A DNA stretch of 64,000 nt from Euborellia annulipes. Its lineage: Eukaryota; Arthropoda; Insecta; Dermaptera; Anisolabididae. The stretch lies in contig JAKCPI010010729.1 of NCBI GenBank assembly GCA_023213315.1, positions 51,110 through 115,109 of the forward strand, written 5' to 3'. Below the pieces are notes generated by a model that made no database searches, was not told where the DNA came from, and was given only the letters and a program-made list of their open reading frames with translations. Position numbers and translations under genes: made by a program. This document shows positions 36,431 to 49,115 of this stretch, one piece after another. The stretch's first letter is position 1, and every line of letters starts with the position of its first letter.

Positions 36431-36759
36431 TCGACCTGTCTCCTGTTACTAGTGAACTAACCTTCGTTCGACCTTTTTTTTTTAGTATTCGAATCTCTTT
36501 CGAGCTTTTTTTTGTAATTTTTCTCCGGTTTTGTGATATAAAATGAATTTATTATGAAATTACAAAAAAAAAGCCGGAGATTTTGGGAAAAAGGGGATGC
36601 GCGAGGGGCGCCAAAAGCTTGATTCGCCTTGGGCGGAGGGGGCGAGCGCCCCCCTTCGCCCCCACCTGGATACGCTACTGTGTGTGAATATGTGTGTGTT
36701 AGTGTGAGTGTGAATGAGAAAAAAGTGTGAATTTTTTTTTATTCTAAAAAAAAAAAATT

Positions 36760-39468
36760 CAATATCAAGGACTATACTATTAAAAATAAGAAAAAGATAA
36801 TTACTTTTTCATAAAGATGCACCATAATAAGTTGGAAAAATCCATTTGAAGAAATCCATTCAGGTGTTGGTTTCTGCTATCGCTCGCTTACTATCTAAAC
36901 AAAAAAAATCTCAAAATGTTAAATAAAAAACTCATATTCAAAATTAATTCTCTTTTGATGAATTAATTATGAATACAAGTTGACATCCTCGGCTGAAAAA
37001 TAAAATGGGAAACATTTATTTTTTTTAATAGTTTATACATAGTTTTTACATAAAAAATATTATTTTAAATACACAACACAAATTCACACATTTAAGCTTC
37101 TTTTGAAGAGGTTGAGGCGTGGAGGCGTATTAGAGAGTATTGCCTTTGTTGATCTTCATAGAGTATGCCTTTGTTGATATGTATTCTTGGTCTTCATAGT
37201 CTTCGAAGAATGAATGTTCGTACTTCACTCACAATTCTTCCTTTTTATTCTTCGCATAAAATGCATAAAAATCAGAAAAGAAAGATCATAAAGATCTTTA
37301 AAAAAAGCTTTAGAAGTGCAAAAATTGCATATTCATTAAGTGTGACCACTCTCCCAAATTCAAATATCATTGTTGTTTAAGTGAAGCTAAGCTAAAGGGA
37401 CCTATATTTAAATATTATTGCGCCCGGGGAGAGTGATCCCCCTCACCTCTATCATTCCCTAATATAATAAAAATCGAAAGACATGCATTTAATTTTGGCC
37501 GAAGAGAACTTTCATAGGCCTAAGGCCTAATTAATTTTGTCCGAATAGAAGAAACTTGTTGTATTTTCATTGGACTTATCATCTTAACACAAGGATCCGA
37601 ACTGAACTGAGTACTGATGATGAAATACCTGCCTAAATCTAGTAATCATTTATCGAAAGGTTGTTATTACTCTCCACAAGAGAATCTTTATATTCACTTG
37701 CTGTTCGAAATCAATGTGATCAGAATCAAGAATCCAATGAAACATGACAAGTTTCGGTTTTTGAGTTATATCAAAAATAAAAAAAAAATAAAAAACAAGA
37801 ACTCGTCTCTTCCTTCCAAACTCTAGACTCTCCTAACGGGGGTAAACAGTGATTTTTGATTGCATGCTGATTTTCTAGCGAACGGAATTCCGAGAGAGCT
37901 CAAGTTTACAAAAAATATTTACAAAAAAATAATGTCCCTTAATTCTAACAACAATTGAAATAATAAAGCAGAATAAAAAAATACAGTAGATTCATTGACA
38001 TTTTAAAGTTTTAATAAATAGAGAAAAAATAAAATTTGGTTTCGTTGATATAATGAGAAAAATTTTTTGCATAAATTTAATTTTTATTTTGCTTTTTACA
38101 ATTTTTACTTATATAACTATTGCTTGCGGAAGAAGAGTAAAGAGACAATGGAGTTATTATATATAAACCAAATTCTTAATTAATTATAAAATTGAACATT
38201 TTACATTTACAAGATAGCTACTTTCGAAGAAATTTTTCAAACAAAATAAAAAATATTAATTTTATTAAATTTAAATTAAATTAAATTAAATTATTTTTTG
38301 TACTGAATCTCTAAATTTGTAATCTTTTAATCTTGTATTTGAAACTCCCATTTTTTTTAGACTTCTTGGCTTTACTCGTTTTTCGCAAGCATTAATAAAA
38401 ATAATAAAAATAAGCGGATCTGAGGGGATTTAGGAGTTGAAAAAAAAAAACACTTCGAAATTAAAAATTGACAAAAACAAATTTTAACAAGTCTAAAAAC
38501 AAATTTTGAAAATTAAACATTTTAATTTATAGAAACCGTCCCCTTCATCATCGATGACAAGATCTGCTTATTAAAAATAAAGAGGAGACTCAGATTGGTA
38601 AAAATATTTGCAGCCAATTAATACATTTTGTAGTAAAATTGTTTAGTTTTGGTTTTTGTGTTTATATTGATATTATAAGCTTTATTATGTGACATGTGTA
38701 GTTTAAAAATGGCTGCATCAATTAATTAATTTGTTTAACTTTTTTGATGAAATTTCTTTAATTTGAATATTTGATTCAAAATATAATTTTTAGTTTGTAA
38801 ATAAAGAATTAAAAAATCTAAATGGGCCTTATGTCCATTCCTACTCCTATAGAGAGGGCATGTAAATACCTTGTTTCATTTCCATCCTCCATTTCCATCG
38901 AATCGCTCGAAGAATACACTGAAAGAGAAGCCCTGAAGCTAAAAACCCACCCTTTCTTCATTACCTATTAGCTAAATGTTTGCCAGAATGGCAGAACACA
39001 CCTTATAACTTGACGACTTGGCGATCTCGCAGCATGTCTCGCAGAAAGGCAGCAAGGAAACCTAACCTAAAGAGGAAGAGAGTTTGGGGCCTAAAATACC
39101 TATGTGTGTGTGAGTGTTTGAGAGGAAGGGTAGGGAGGTAGAGGATTGAGAGAGTTATTTTCATCTTTAAACTTCATTTGAACTGAAAATTGAATTTTAT
39201 AATCAATTTTTATAAAATTTTCAAATATCTATAATTTTGTTTTTTTATATATAAATTGATTTTTTTTTTCTTTATTTATTACAATTTTTATTTTATTTAT
39301 ATATAAAAAAAATCACACGGTATAAGAATGATTCGGAAAAAAATAGAAATCTACATAGTTTATTTAGAGAAATTAGTAGTTTTAGGTAAATGATGAAATT
39401 CTAATTAAAAATAAATGAACTTTAATAAAAGAATATAGTAAAAAAATGAAAATAACCAAGTTGCAAAT
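36760..39468. other. Gene-free stretch
   Basis: AT-rich throughout, with a short direct repeat of TATGCCTTTGTTGAT at 37138-37180 and a slightly GC-richer patch at 38870-39070 that shows no convincing frame. Confidence 0.45.
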
Positions 39469-39800
39469 CAGGGTTCTCAACCACCGCGCATTGCAATTGC
39501 ACCACGAGATGTTCTTTTTTATATAAAAATTAAATTTATTTTTATTATTTATTTCATTTTTTTTTTTTTTTTTGTAATTTAAATATAAATTACAACATCA
39601 CGATGGACAAGTGCAAATATGAAAAAATTAAAGATATTCCCGTTCAGAAGAAAAATGAAAATTTCTTAATTATTTTTATTATTAAAGTAATAGAATCATA
39701 ATTTGTCTTTGAAAATGTTAATCGTTTTTCGTTTATCCGTTTTATGAATACAAAAGTGAATAAATAACGGTTTATAATTGAAAATAAGTTGGGAACCACA
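39469..39800. mobile_element. Degenerate hAT-like element
   Basis: CAGGGTTCTCAACCACCG at the left and AAGTTGGGAACCACATG at the right resemble hAT termini; no target duplication is visible. Similar solitary right ends lie at 1578-1591, 29507-29522 and 53968-53984. Confidence 0.4.
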
Positions 39801-40354
39801 TGACTTACATAATATATGTGTGTGAGTGTGTGTGTATATGTGCGAATTCTCAACTATTGATCAAAATCTAAAAAAAATTTTATTTTTAAATATTAAACTT
39901 TTTAAGTTTATCTTTGATTGTAAATTATTATTGTTGTAAAAAGAATTTAAGTTTTTTTTTTTTTTGTCATCTTACATTACAGATACACTTGAGTTGAAGA
40001 ACTAAAATTGTCATCAGTCAACTTAAGTTTGGTGATTTTTTTGGAAAAATTTAGTAAGAGAGCATAGTTTCAAGTTAATCTAATTTAAAGAACATAATAT
40101 TGTAATGATATATTGTTCCTTTATTAGAAATTTGAAAAAAATATCACCAACTATATGGTTTATAATATTTTTTCAAATTTTTAAGATTGGCCTAAATATC
40201 ATATCGATATTAATTTTAACATCAAACTAGCGCTGTTATTAACAATTTCTAAAAGAATATCACTTGACTCTTTTTGACTGTAAAAATTTAAGAGCTCAAC
40301 TCTAGTTAAACTGTAAAAAATCTGAGTCTCCTTTAATATAATCGCTGGCCTTAC

Positions 40355-40507
40355 TTCAAGTTCCTTGAGAAGAGAAGCTCAGTAGAAAGACTAGAAGAGA
40401 AGATCAGTTGCTACTCGAGAAGAATTGTTGCAGCAGAAGCGAGGCTCACTTGTTACTCCAGAAGAGAGGGCAGAAGTCAAATCAATCTCATGAAAGTAGA
40501 CCGGGAA
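40355..40507 (-). other. Exon-like block, minus strand
   Basis: On the minus strand TTTTCTTTCAG precedes a 153-base block of TC-rich, GC-elevated sequence that ends before GTAAGG. All frames contain stops, so it would be untranslated if real. Confidence 0.25.
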
Positions 40508-41225
40508 CTGAAAGAAAAGAAAACGACAGTAATTAATAAAATGTAATACATTTTTGGATAGTTTCGCTAAAAAACTATTTCAGCTTATATAAAAAAAAAA
40601 AAAAAACAATGCTTTCTATAATAAAAATATAATATAGGCAATAGAAAGTCAAATTTGTTTTATTGAAAATTAATTTAAGAAAAAAAAATTACCAGCTGAC
40701 TCGAAGAGTAATGTCCTTCATCATTCGTGTATAAAGTAATAATAACCCCTCCAACTTTTTATATAAGTCTCGTTCTGTATGATGATGCCTGTTTAGGTAA
40801 AATACAGCATCTGGAGATTGAGTCCGAGAAATATTGTCTCATAAGTTCAAGGACTATCTGAAAAAAAAAAATTTAATTCCTTTTATTAAAAGTTTGAAAA
40901 CATTCTAGAATCAGAAGCAAATTAGTATGTCCTCCCCCCCCCCCCGTGGACCAAAAAATTCTATAATTCTCTTTATGTATTTTATTTTTAGATAAAAAAT
41001 TACAAATTCCTCAAGATTTAAAAAACTCCTCCCCTGAGGGCTTGTACCTGATAATATAACACCCAATGAATTCATTTATCATAATATTCATTAATGATAT
41101 GGAAATGTAATTTCTTGAAAAAACAAACAAAAAATTAATATTCCTAATTTTATTTAGCGCAGCTGAATTGGCCTTCGAAGTTGAAATATTAAGAGAAATG
41201 AAATATATCTGAATAACAAAATTAT

Positions 41226-41890
41226 TTTCGGTGTGAGATTCAAATTCTAAGTGGGCCGTCCAAGTCTAGATGCATAGCTAGTTTTTATAGAAAAAAGAAA
41301 ATGTATAAGTACTAACAATAATCAAAAAAAATTTTGAAGCTTAAAGAGACTAGGTCCTCCAAATCTGTCTATGCAGCTAGTTTAAATAAAAATGTTAAAA
41401 GAAATAATTTTTTTTTGTCTTGCATCTGAGAACATTTTGACCCCGTCCCTATAATTTTCATTTGATTGGAAGCCAATTTAATTGAAATAAATATTTCACA
41501 CTTAAAACGGAAGGCAAACAAGAGCACATGATGCTAATGCTTTACCTCTGTAGGCCTTCTACGGATCAAGGGAAGAAATACATTTAGGCCGAAGAGAAAT
41601 ATGATGATTATTATGAAAAATATCTGGCTGAGTAGCTAGTTTTTTAATGAAATAAATATTTACAAATAAATTATGGAGAGAAATTAAAAATGTGAAAATG
41701 GTGTTTCCGAGTAAACCGCCCAAAACTGGCTATGCAGCTAGTTATAGAAATTTTAAGATATTCATATATAGCAAGAGAAATAAAAAATTTTTTGTGGGTG
41801 TTTAAAGAGACCCTTTGACTTTTAAGTCGGGCAATTTCGAATATGGAGATCCCAGCTGGGCCGCCCCAGTCTGGCAAAGCAACTAGTTAT
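41226..41890 (+). repeat. Degenerate tandem array, unit about 105-140 bp
   Basis: Recurring CCAAGTCTGGCTATGCAGCT-like box near 41275, 41381, 41637, 41742 and 41884, each followed by AGTTTTTATAGAAAT-type sequence. A further unit at 43495-43560 continues the array on the far side of the 1.5 kb insertion. Confidence 0.55.
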
Positions 41891-42117
41891 TAAATTAAAT
41901 GATAAGATATTTATAAGTAAGTTTATTATGAGTAGAGACCGGATTTTAAGCAAAATGCTTATTGCTGAATTTTATAAGCAGCCATTAGATATTTAATTTC
42001 TAGGCGAATTACGAAAAACTAAGCGTTTTGAGATTACATTTTTTATGCTTTTTTTGCTTTTTTTGAGTTTTCATGCTTTTTTTGCCCTTTGTGCTTATTT
42101 GAACTTATTTTACGAAT

Positions 42118-42148
<31 letters not shown>

Positions 42149-42612
42149 TTTATTAAAAAACACAATTTTTCCCATTCACACACGCACACACAAGGGACAT
42201 ATATAAGGGGGGGAGGGAGCCCGGCCCCCCCTCCTAAATTTTCCAAATGCATATACATATAAGGGGATATATAGACATTAGCGGATCTCGGCCACCTCGA
42301 AATGTTTGATCGGTCCCGCAGTGCGAAAAAATATAGCCCTGTAAAAAAATTTTTTTCTGCAGGGTGAAAAACAAAAGCGAAAATGTTCTGCGGAGCGGCA
42401 AAATTTTCGTGTGGGAAACCTTTGGCTCCGCAAAAGGGGAAATGTTCCGCGGGACTGCAAAAATATCGTGTCTCTAAAAAAAAGGTAAAATGATTTTCGC
42501 AGGGCGGGGCGGAAAAAATTTAGTTTATTTAAACAAAAATTCCGTAGAAAAATTTTAGGGTTTAGCCCCCCCCCCCAGAAAAAAATTTTCTATATACGCC
42601 CATGGTTTACGC

Positions 42613-42815
42613 ACAGTCTTTTTGGCAACTTAGGCCGTTTAAAACTAAACAATACTCGTTATTTGTAAATATATCTATTGGGGGTCCAGGCATTCTTATT
42701 TAAGCCATTTGGTATCCAAGTGGCTTAAATAAAATCATCAGACTGCATGGGATCCGAATCCTCGACCCTTGGTATACAAGGCAGGCGCTCTACCAACTAC
42801 ACCAAGCCCGAGGGC
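42613..42815 (-). mobile_element. SINE-A inside the nested hAT-like element
   Basis: ACAGTCTTTTTGGCAACTTA tail, the GCCATTTGGTATCCAAGTGG middle and a degraded head (GGGATCCGAATCCTCGACC). Confidence 0.65.
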
Positions 42816-42988
42816 TATGCAATTTTTAAAAATAATTTAAAACATTATTCAGCAAAATGTAAAGCAAATCCTTCGGCAACTGCGCAAATCGCGCCTTCCC
42901 TACTCTGACTCGAGCCCCCTGGGACCTCTGGACCCCTACTTCGGCGGACCCTCGCTGGGGGGGTAATCTGGTGGGACTGGCCTCACAC

Positions 42989-43236
42989 CAAGGGCTGATA
43001 CAAGAAGGGGGGGGTAAAGGGGGTATCCCCTGAGATTTGAAAAAAAAAAAAAAATACTTTTTTTTCGAAAAAAAAAAATGTATTTTTAATGTAAAATTTT
43101 AAAAATTAATACTTAAAAATTTGATTTATATATATATTCTGGCAAACAAGTACAGAATGCGTCTTTAAATTACCGCTGTGCGACCAGTCACTCCAGATTA
43201 CCCCCCCCCCGAAAAACACCTCTGGATCCGCCACTG
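42989..43236. mobile_element. CAAGGG-family hAT-like element nested in an older copy of itself
   Basis: CAAGGGCTGATACAAG to CTCTGGATCCGCCACTG, flanked by CCTCACAC at 42981-42988 and 43237-43244. The outer sequences, TAATCTGGTGGGACTGG to the left and TTTCGGTAATTTAAAG to the right, are what is continuous inside the 7908 copy. Confidence 0.78.
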
Positions 43237-43746
43237 CCTCACACTTTCGGTAATTTAAAGTTGCATTCTGTATTTGTTTACCCGAATATAGGTATATACA
43301 AATAAATTTTTTTTAATTTTTAAAATTTTATATTAAAATTAATTACATCCTTTACCCCCCCCCCCTCCTTTTTTATGCTTATTTAAAACTTTTTATTCAA
43401 GATTTTTATGCTTTTTTAAGCACTTTTTTTCCATTTTTTTATGCTTTTTTGTCCGGTCTCTAATTATGAGTAATAAAAAGTTTTTGCGGATTTCAATTTT
43501 AAAGAGAGCCTTTGAATGGCCTTTCAAGTCAGGCTGTGCAGCTAGTAAATAAATTAGATCATATTTATATTCAGCCTTTAAATCTAATTTTTTGTATGTC
43601 ATCTAAAAATTATTTATTTGAACCAAATAATAACTCTCACTTATTGTTAAATGAGATCGTAGCTAATCGAAATCGGTTAGTAAGTAATAAATATTTTATG
43701 ATTTAACAATAACAAGTCTTATTGTTTGAATTAAAAATAATCACCT

Positions 43747-43849
43747 GGGTATTGTTGAAGAGAAGAAGCCAAGATGGCTGGTTGCAGAGTCCTCTCAATT
43801 GGCAATGATGGATGGGTGAATAAACCGTTGCTGTTAGTTGGTTTCCTGT
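43747..43849 (-). other. Exon-like block, minus strand
   Basis: Preceded by TTTTCAAAACAG and followed by CAATACCCAG then GTGATT on the minus strand, with richer composition than its surroundings. Stops occur in frame, so it would be untranslated. Together with 44135-44290 and 40355-40507 it could belong to one minus-strand transcript. Confidence 0.25.
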
Positions 43850-44134
43850 TTTGAAAAAAAAAAATTCGTTGTTAGTATAAAAAATAATTAATTTCACTTA
43901 ATGTTGAAGGAGGTAGGTCTTTCAACTTTCAACTATTAAGTTGAAATCGACATTTAATATCAAAATCATAAATTGATCTTGTTAAAACGATTTATCAACT
44001 TTTCTTTCTTTTAATACTAATTTGAATATTTAATCGAAATATTAAAACTTTTTTAAATTTTCATATAAAAATGTTTAAAAGTAATTAAAAGAATAATTTA
44101 TATGCAAAAAGAATTTAAAAAATATAAAATTTAC

Positions 44135-44290
44135 CTGGAATTTCAAGGAACGGGGGGAGGAGGTGTTGATGGCTTGTAAGCGTCGTCTCGTCTAGCAGCG
44201 GAGGGGTGGTGAGAGACGGCGCCGCGGCGCGCCGCCGCTGAGACGGTAGAGGGGAGGACAACAAGGCGCTTAGCAAGGGGAAATGGCCTA
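44135..44290 (-). other. GC-rich exon-like block with splice donor
   Basis: The plus strand holds GGCGCCGCGGCGCGCCGCCG in the only strong CpG cluster besides the netrin promoter. On the minus strand the block ends CTTGAAATTCCAG before GTAAAT, a good donor. A short open frame is Pro/Ser/Arg-rich and unrecognised. It may be a non-coding first exon. Confidence 0.3.
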
Positions 44291-44567
44291 GAAAGAAAAG
44301 AATCCTATTGTTAGAGCGCTTGAAATTTACTCCCACTCCTTTGGTGAGGGGAATGTAGGAAAGGGATGGCCAAGTGATGAGATGAGGGCAAAGTTGGGTG
44401 ATTAGAGAAATTACTCCTACTCAAGGGGGAGGGGGGGAGCTAATTAAGAGAGGGGAGAGCGATCATGGAACATAATCTTATCTTTTGTAAATTTCTTAAA
44501 AACTAAAATTTGAATGCTACAATAAAAGAAAGGCAAAGTGACAAAATTTTATTTCAATTCAATTGAT

Positions 44568-44668
44568 GCCCCCGGGTTTGGCGTAGTATATCTCCTATAC
44601 CAAACGTCGCGGGTTCGGACCCCAGGCATTCCGATGATTTTATTTAAGCCATTTAGATACCAAATGGG
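44568..44668 (+). mobile_element. SINE-A head fragment
   Basis: GCCCCCGGGTTTGGCGTAGT and GTCGCGGGTTCGGACCCCAG, with an internal deletion between the two promoter boxes and no tail. Confidence 0.6.
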
Positions 44669-44850
44669 TAATTCAGTTTTTTTTTATTTTTATTAATTTG
44701 ATGAATATAATAAAAATAAAATAATTTTATTGTTTTTTTATTATTATTATTTTTTGCTCGATTTAATTGTTTCTAGGAATAATGGGAGACATACATGTTT
44801 GAAATCAGGTTTTATTTTTAGACGATGGATGGACAGAAAATCAGCTTCTA

Positions 44851-45110
44851 TTTTAAAAAGCTTATATTCTTTGACATTTTTTTGAAAAGTGAATAGTTTT
44901 TGAAATCATTAACAAAGAAAAAGAGAATTTTCGTTAAATGTGAAAAAAAAAAATCAAAACGAAATCATTCATACGCCCATGGACACCTGTATGATTTTGT
45001 TTTGATTTTTTTTTTCACATTTAACGAAAATTTTCTTTTTCTTTGTTAATTATTTCAAAAACTATTCACTTTTCAAAAAAATGTCAAAGAATATAAGCTT
45101 TTTAAAAAAG
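44851..45110. repeat. Foldback, arms of about 123 bp
   Basis: Left arm 44851-44974 and right arm 44989-45110 are inverted with few mismatches; the loop is GCCCATGGACACCT. The arms include TCGTTAAATGTGAAAAAAA. Confidence 0.7.
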
Positions 45111-46419
45111 ACTAATTTATCATAATATAAAAAAAAAATTGAAAATTTCAAAATTTCTAAAAAAATCTACTAATTCACTTACAAATGGGAAGACGTTTTG
45201 ATCATTGAGATTCTAATTTTTTAGTGGAATTTTTTAGGAACCAAAAAAATTACGAGGGAACAAAAAATTACGAGGGAAAAAAATTTGCATCACAACTCTT
45301 TATTGGTCTCCCTTTGTTGTGTTTATTTTACTATACTATTTTTAATTATGTATTGTTTATTTGTTTTTTCAATATGTTTAATATTGTTGTTGCTTACTTA
45401 AATAATTTTAAAACAATTAGTTGAATGTGAGCATTGAGCATCATTGGATGTCATGTATCCTTTACCAAAAAAGAAACTTTGCCCTTCCCTTACATGCACA
45501 AGTGGTAAGAGAAAATAAAAATGATATAATAAACTCACCATTTCGAATAATAAGAAGCATATAAACTAAATAAATTAATTAAAATCACTGAATTCACTGA
45601 ACACGTTACACTTGAAAAAAAAACTTTATACGACGCCACCAAAGAATAAAACAGAATTCAAAAAAATTCAATGAATATAAAATAATTGAAGGGTGCGTTC
45701 ATTATGGTTTAATTTAAATTTTTAATTAAAAAAATCATTTTAAATTAAAATTATTATTAATTAATTATAATAAAGCATAAAAAGCTAAATAAAATAAAAA
45801 TTTCATTTAAATTTAAAAATGAAAATTTTCTAAAATTTATATTTTTTTAATAATCTATTAATAACAATAATACAACGATTTTTTTTTAATTATTATTTCC
45901 ACTTTTAGGAGTTAATATAATGATTATTATTAATTAAAAATTAATTTATGCTAATATAATGTTTAATTATTTAAAATCTTGATAGCTTTATGATACTAGG
46001 TTTTAGAAAATCCTTAATAGAGGTCAGGGAAGGAGACAACAACCGCCAAAACGCCATAGAAATACTATCTGTCAAATTCAACCTCAATTTTATAAGCTTA
46101 AATTGTTTTAGATCAATAAAAAAAGTAAATTTAGGAAGATAATGAGTTATCTTATAAGAATATTGGAAAACAAGTTTCAAAATAGTAAGTAAATATCTTC
46201 AAAGTACGTACAAAGAGTACTAAAGTAAACGCACACCAATTATTTCATTTTTTAAAGGAAATGGAAATTTTTATTTAAAGTTTTCTTGATTCAAAACCCC
46301 AAAATTTCTATTAAAGACTTTAGATAATAAAAGCGTTGTAAAAAGGATTATCTTTACTATAAAGTTCTGCCACCTCCCAGAAAAATTGAAAAATTTTTAA
46401 ACCTGTTTCTCATTCCGTC

Positions 46420-46545
46420 CCCTGCGACAAAAAATTATTTGAATTGTATTGGCTACCAATCAATTTAAATAAATAGGGACAGGGTCTAAATGGCCAGTGA
46501 TGCCGAAAAAGATCTTGAAAATTTAATTAAAAAAAAAAAAAAAAC
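46420..46545 (+). mobile_element. SINE-B tail fragment
   Basis: CCTGCGACAAAAAATT, TTGGCTACCAATCAATTTAA, GGGTCTAAATGGCCAG and TGCCGAAAAAGATCTTG followed by an A run. Confidence 0.55.
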
Positions 46546-47329
46546 CGCCCCCACCGACAAAATTGCATTAATCCGTCCCTGTCTCTCTATTAATTTGTAA
46601 ATGAGAGTCAAATATTTATAATATATTATAAAAATATGTGAGCTATTGGGTCTTTTAGCCCTGGCTTGAATAAAACTTCTTTATTTATTCTATTTAATAT
46701 TTATTCTATTCTAATCATATGCACGCATTCAAAAATATCTTTTGATTTTTACTTTGAATTTTTTTATCACTTCTACTTTTTCTTGCTTCATTTTTCAAAT
46801 TTAGTTATCTCCCTTAATAAATGTTTTTTTATTATATAAAATGTAAATTATAAAAAATTTCTAATATATTTAATTAATCCAATATAAACATAAAAAAGTA
46901 AAATTTAGTAACCCAAAACAGAGAGAATTATTTCTATTTTTGTTAATATCGCTTTATTTTCTAGACATCACTGATCATCTTGTCCCTACTATTGAGTATT
47001 CTTATTAAATAAGGAATACGAATTAAGTTTTAAGATAAAGTTAGTTTTTATTCTAGGCCTATAGAGCAAATTAAAGGTAATTGATTCATTTGTTTCAGAA
47101 TGTCATGAAGAATGTTATGTAAATATCAAGAATCCATATAAAATTCTCCAAAAGATCAAAGACATCCAAGGATTTATATGTTGATGTAAACAAAACAACT
47201 GACTACACAAAAAAAGACGCCAAACTACCTAAAATTTGAATGGGCATATTCAGTTCTACACATTATACACCATAATTATACGAAAGGTAATATTCTAATC
47301 ATATTTAAGCCTTCTACCGTAGGCTCTTG

Positions 47330-47830
47330 TTGAAAGCATGATTCTAAGCTTTATTACACACTGCAACAAAGACTTGAGAGGGCAAGGTGAAACCAATCCG
47401 GTAACTTTTGACATTCGGGAAGATTTGGAGAGGAATGGCTTAAAAACTTTAATGAAATCAATCAATTCTTTCCACCCTGGTCTTATGGATAGTTGGTTTT
47501 TTACTTGAACGAAAAACGTCAGTTGATGTTTTCCGATCGGCATACAATGAACGCAGGATACCCCCAAGTTTCCGTCCTTTTTTTCACTCTATCTCTTATA
47601 TTTTAATTCCAAAAACACACTATATTGTCTAATTTCGAGACAAAAACATTATCATGCACCTTCTCTTCCATATTCTTGAGTTAAAGTTGTCCTTTTCTGT
47701 TTTGGGACTATCTATTCAGATCTCTTCTTGTACAGTCATATTTCTTCTGCTGTTAAATCCGCTGTTCGTCTGCAATCATCGCAAGCGCTATTTCTTTTCA
47801 GAGTTTTATGATGTCATGGATCAGAACTGT
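47330..47830 (+). pseudogene. Decayed non-LTR reverse transcriptase fragment
   Basis: Across broken plus-strand frames one reads FHPGLMDSWFF, then LNEKRQLMFSDRHTMNAGYP with QVSVLFFTLSL (compare AGVPQGSVLSPLLF of reverse transcriptases). Further on come IYSDLFLYSHISSAVKSAVR and, one frame away, HRKRYFF (compare SSDLSWNSHISS..., RARRYF). Stops and shifts make it non-functional. The catalytic YADD box is not visible. Confidence 0.5.
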
Positions 47831-48412
47831 TAATTAAATTCAAATGAAAAAAACATTTGTCTTAGGAGTGGTTTGTTTATTTATTTTAAAAAGGATGTTG
47901 GCAATAGGCCACCAGCCATTTTTGCCACCGATGTAGGAGTGGTTTCGTCCAAATTTCGATTCTATTCAATTATGATTATTTTATTGATTTACCTGGCAAA
48001 ATATTTGTATAAAATCTAAAAAGCTCTTTTGTTTGGATCACACTCAGTGATAAATGCCAGTTTCAAAGTCTAATAAAAGATGCATAAATTGAATTAAATA
48101 TATCTCTTTCTCTTTTAAAAAGAGTTGTATAGAATCTAGATATGGTTAGTTTGTTTTCAATTTGTATAATCAGATCCGCTTCCCCTTTCTCTGATATCAA
48201 AGAGATCTCTTAAAAGCCAAGTTGCAAGCCATCTTTCTCTCCTCCCTAAACCCAACACAACAAAACTTCCTCATTTACATAATAATTCGTCGAATAATAA
48301 TTAATTTATAACCCACATCAACGAAACAACAACAACTTTTTAATTTTTCTTTAAAAAGATTTTTATATGAAAAAGATAAAGGGACAGAAATAAATTCACA
48401 CTCCCTTAAATG

Positions 48413-48629
48413 CATGGGCGTATCCAGCTCAAAACGTTAGGGGAGGGGGGGGCAACTTTTCTAATATCCATATTAAATGCTCCAACCTACCTGGAGATAG
48501 GGTATGGCATCACTTTGTTTTTATCTTCTCACAGATGGTGTGAATTTTTCATCTTTTTATTTATATTTTTATTTTAAATTTGGAAGCGGGAGGGGGTAGC
48601 TGCCTTGTCCCCCTCTAGATACCCCCGTG
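48413..48629. mobile_element. hAT-like non-autonomous element (CATGGGCGTATCC family)
   Basis: CATGGGCGTATCCAG at the left and CTCTAGATACCCCCGTG at the right; CTTAAATG and CTTATATA agree at 6 of 8 flanking bases. Left ends of the same family occur at 9831, and right ends at 36663-36678 and 42588-42604. Confidence 0.55.
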
Positions 48630-48826
48630 CTTATATATCTAATAAAGTAGTGTGATTATTAATTATTGGAAAGTTCAGGCACCAATCCGTACAAATATAA
48701 TTTATTGAAAATTATATTTTATGTAAAAAAAGTTTTTTTATTAATTAATATAATGTAAATAGTATTCTCTTTCAAAAATAAGTTTTTTGAATCTTTATTT
48801 TCTCAGGCCTACACTTGTTATTTTGT

Positions 48827-49115
48827 TTATAATGGGGGAATGGAGATATCAGCCAAATTGGAATGATCCAGGTTCAATAATCTCTCCCAGAATAAGACGT
48901 TTCTGCCTGAATTTATTTGGCAACTTCAGTTATTGGGAATTATGCACATGTGCACCAAGAGCGCATGTGTATAATTCCCAATAACTGAAAATGACCAAAT
49001 AAATTCAGGCCGAAACGTCTTATTCTGAGAGTTTTATTGAACCTGGATCATTCCAATTTGGCTGATATCTCCATTCCTCCATTATAATCACATCACAGCC
49101 ACACCTCAAAAAGCA
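48827..49115. mobile_element. Foldback element with paired hammerhead-like motifs and exact 14-bp target duplication
   Basis: Flanked by identical ACTTGTTATTTTGT at 48813-48826 and 49116-49129. The arms carry motifs on the minus (48896-48929) and plus (48985-49019) strands around a loop with CACATGTGCACC. In both, AAUAA precedes the core and UUAUU follows CGUC, giving a perfect 5-bp helix I. The cores have one substitution each (CUGAAGU and CUGAAAA for CUGANGA), so they are probably inactive. Related copies lie at 8260-8398 and 61476-62265. Confidence 0.72.

Larger units (their letters stand above)
41933..43462. mobile_element. 1.5 kb hAT-like element with several nested insertions
   Basis: Termini TAGAGACCGGA and TCCGGTCTCTA with exact 8-bp duplication ATTATGAG (41925-41932, 43463-43470). 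Flanking arms are T-rich with repeated ATGCTTTTTTTG. The interior holds a fragment ending TATATACGCCCATGG (to 42604), a SINE-A and a nested pair of CAAGGG-type elements. It interrupts the tandem array to its left. Confidence 0.75.
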
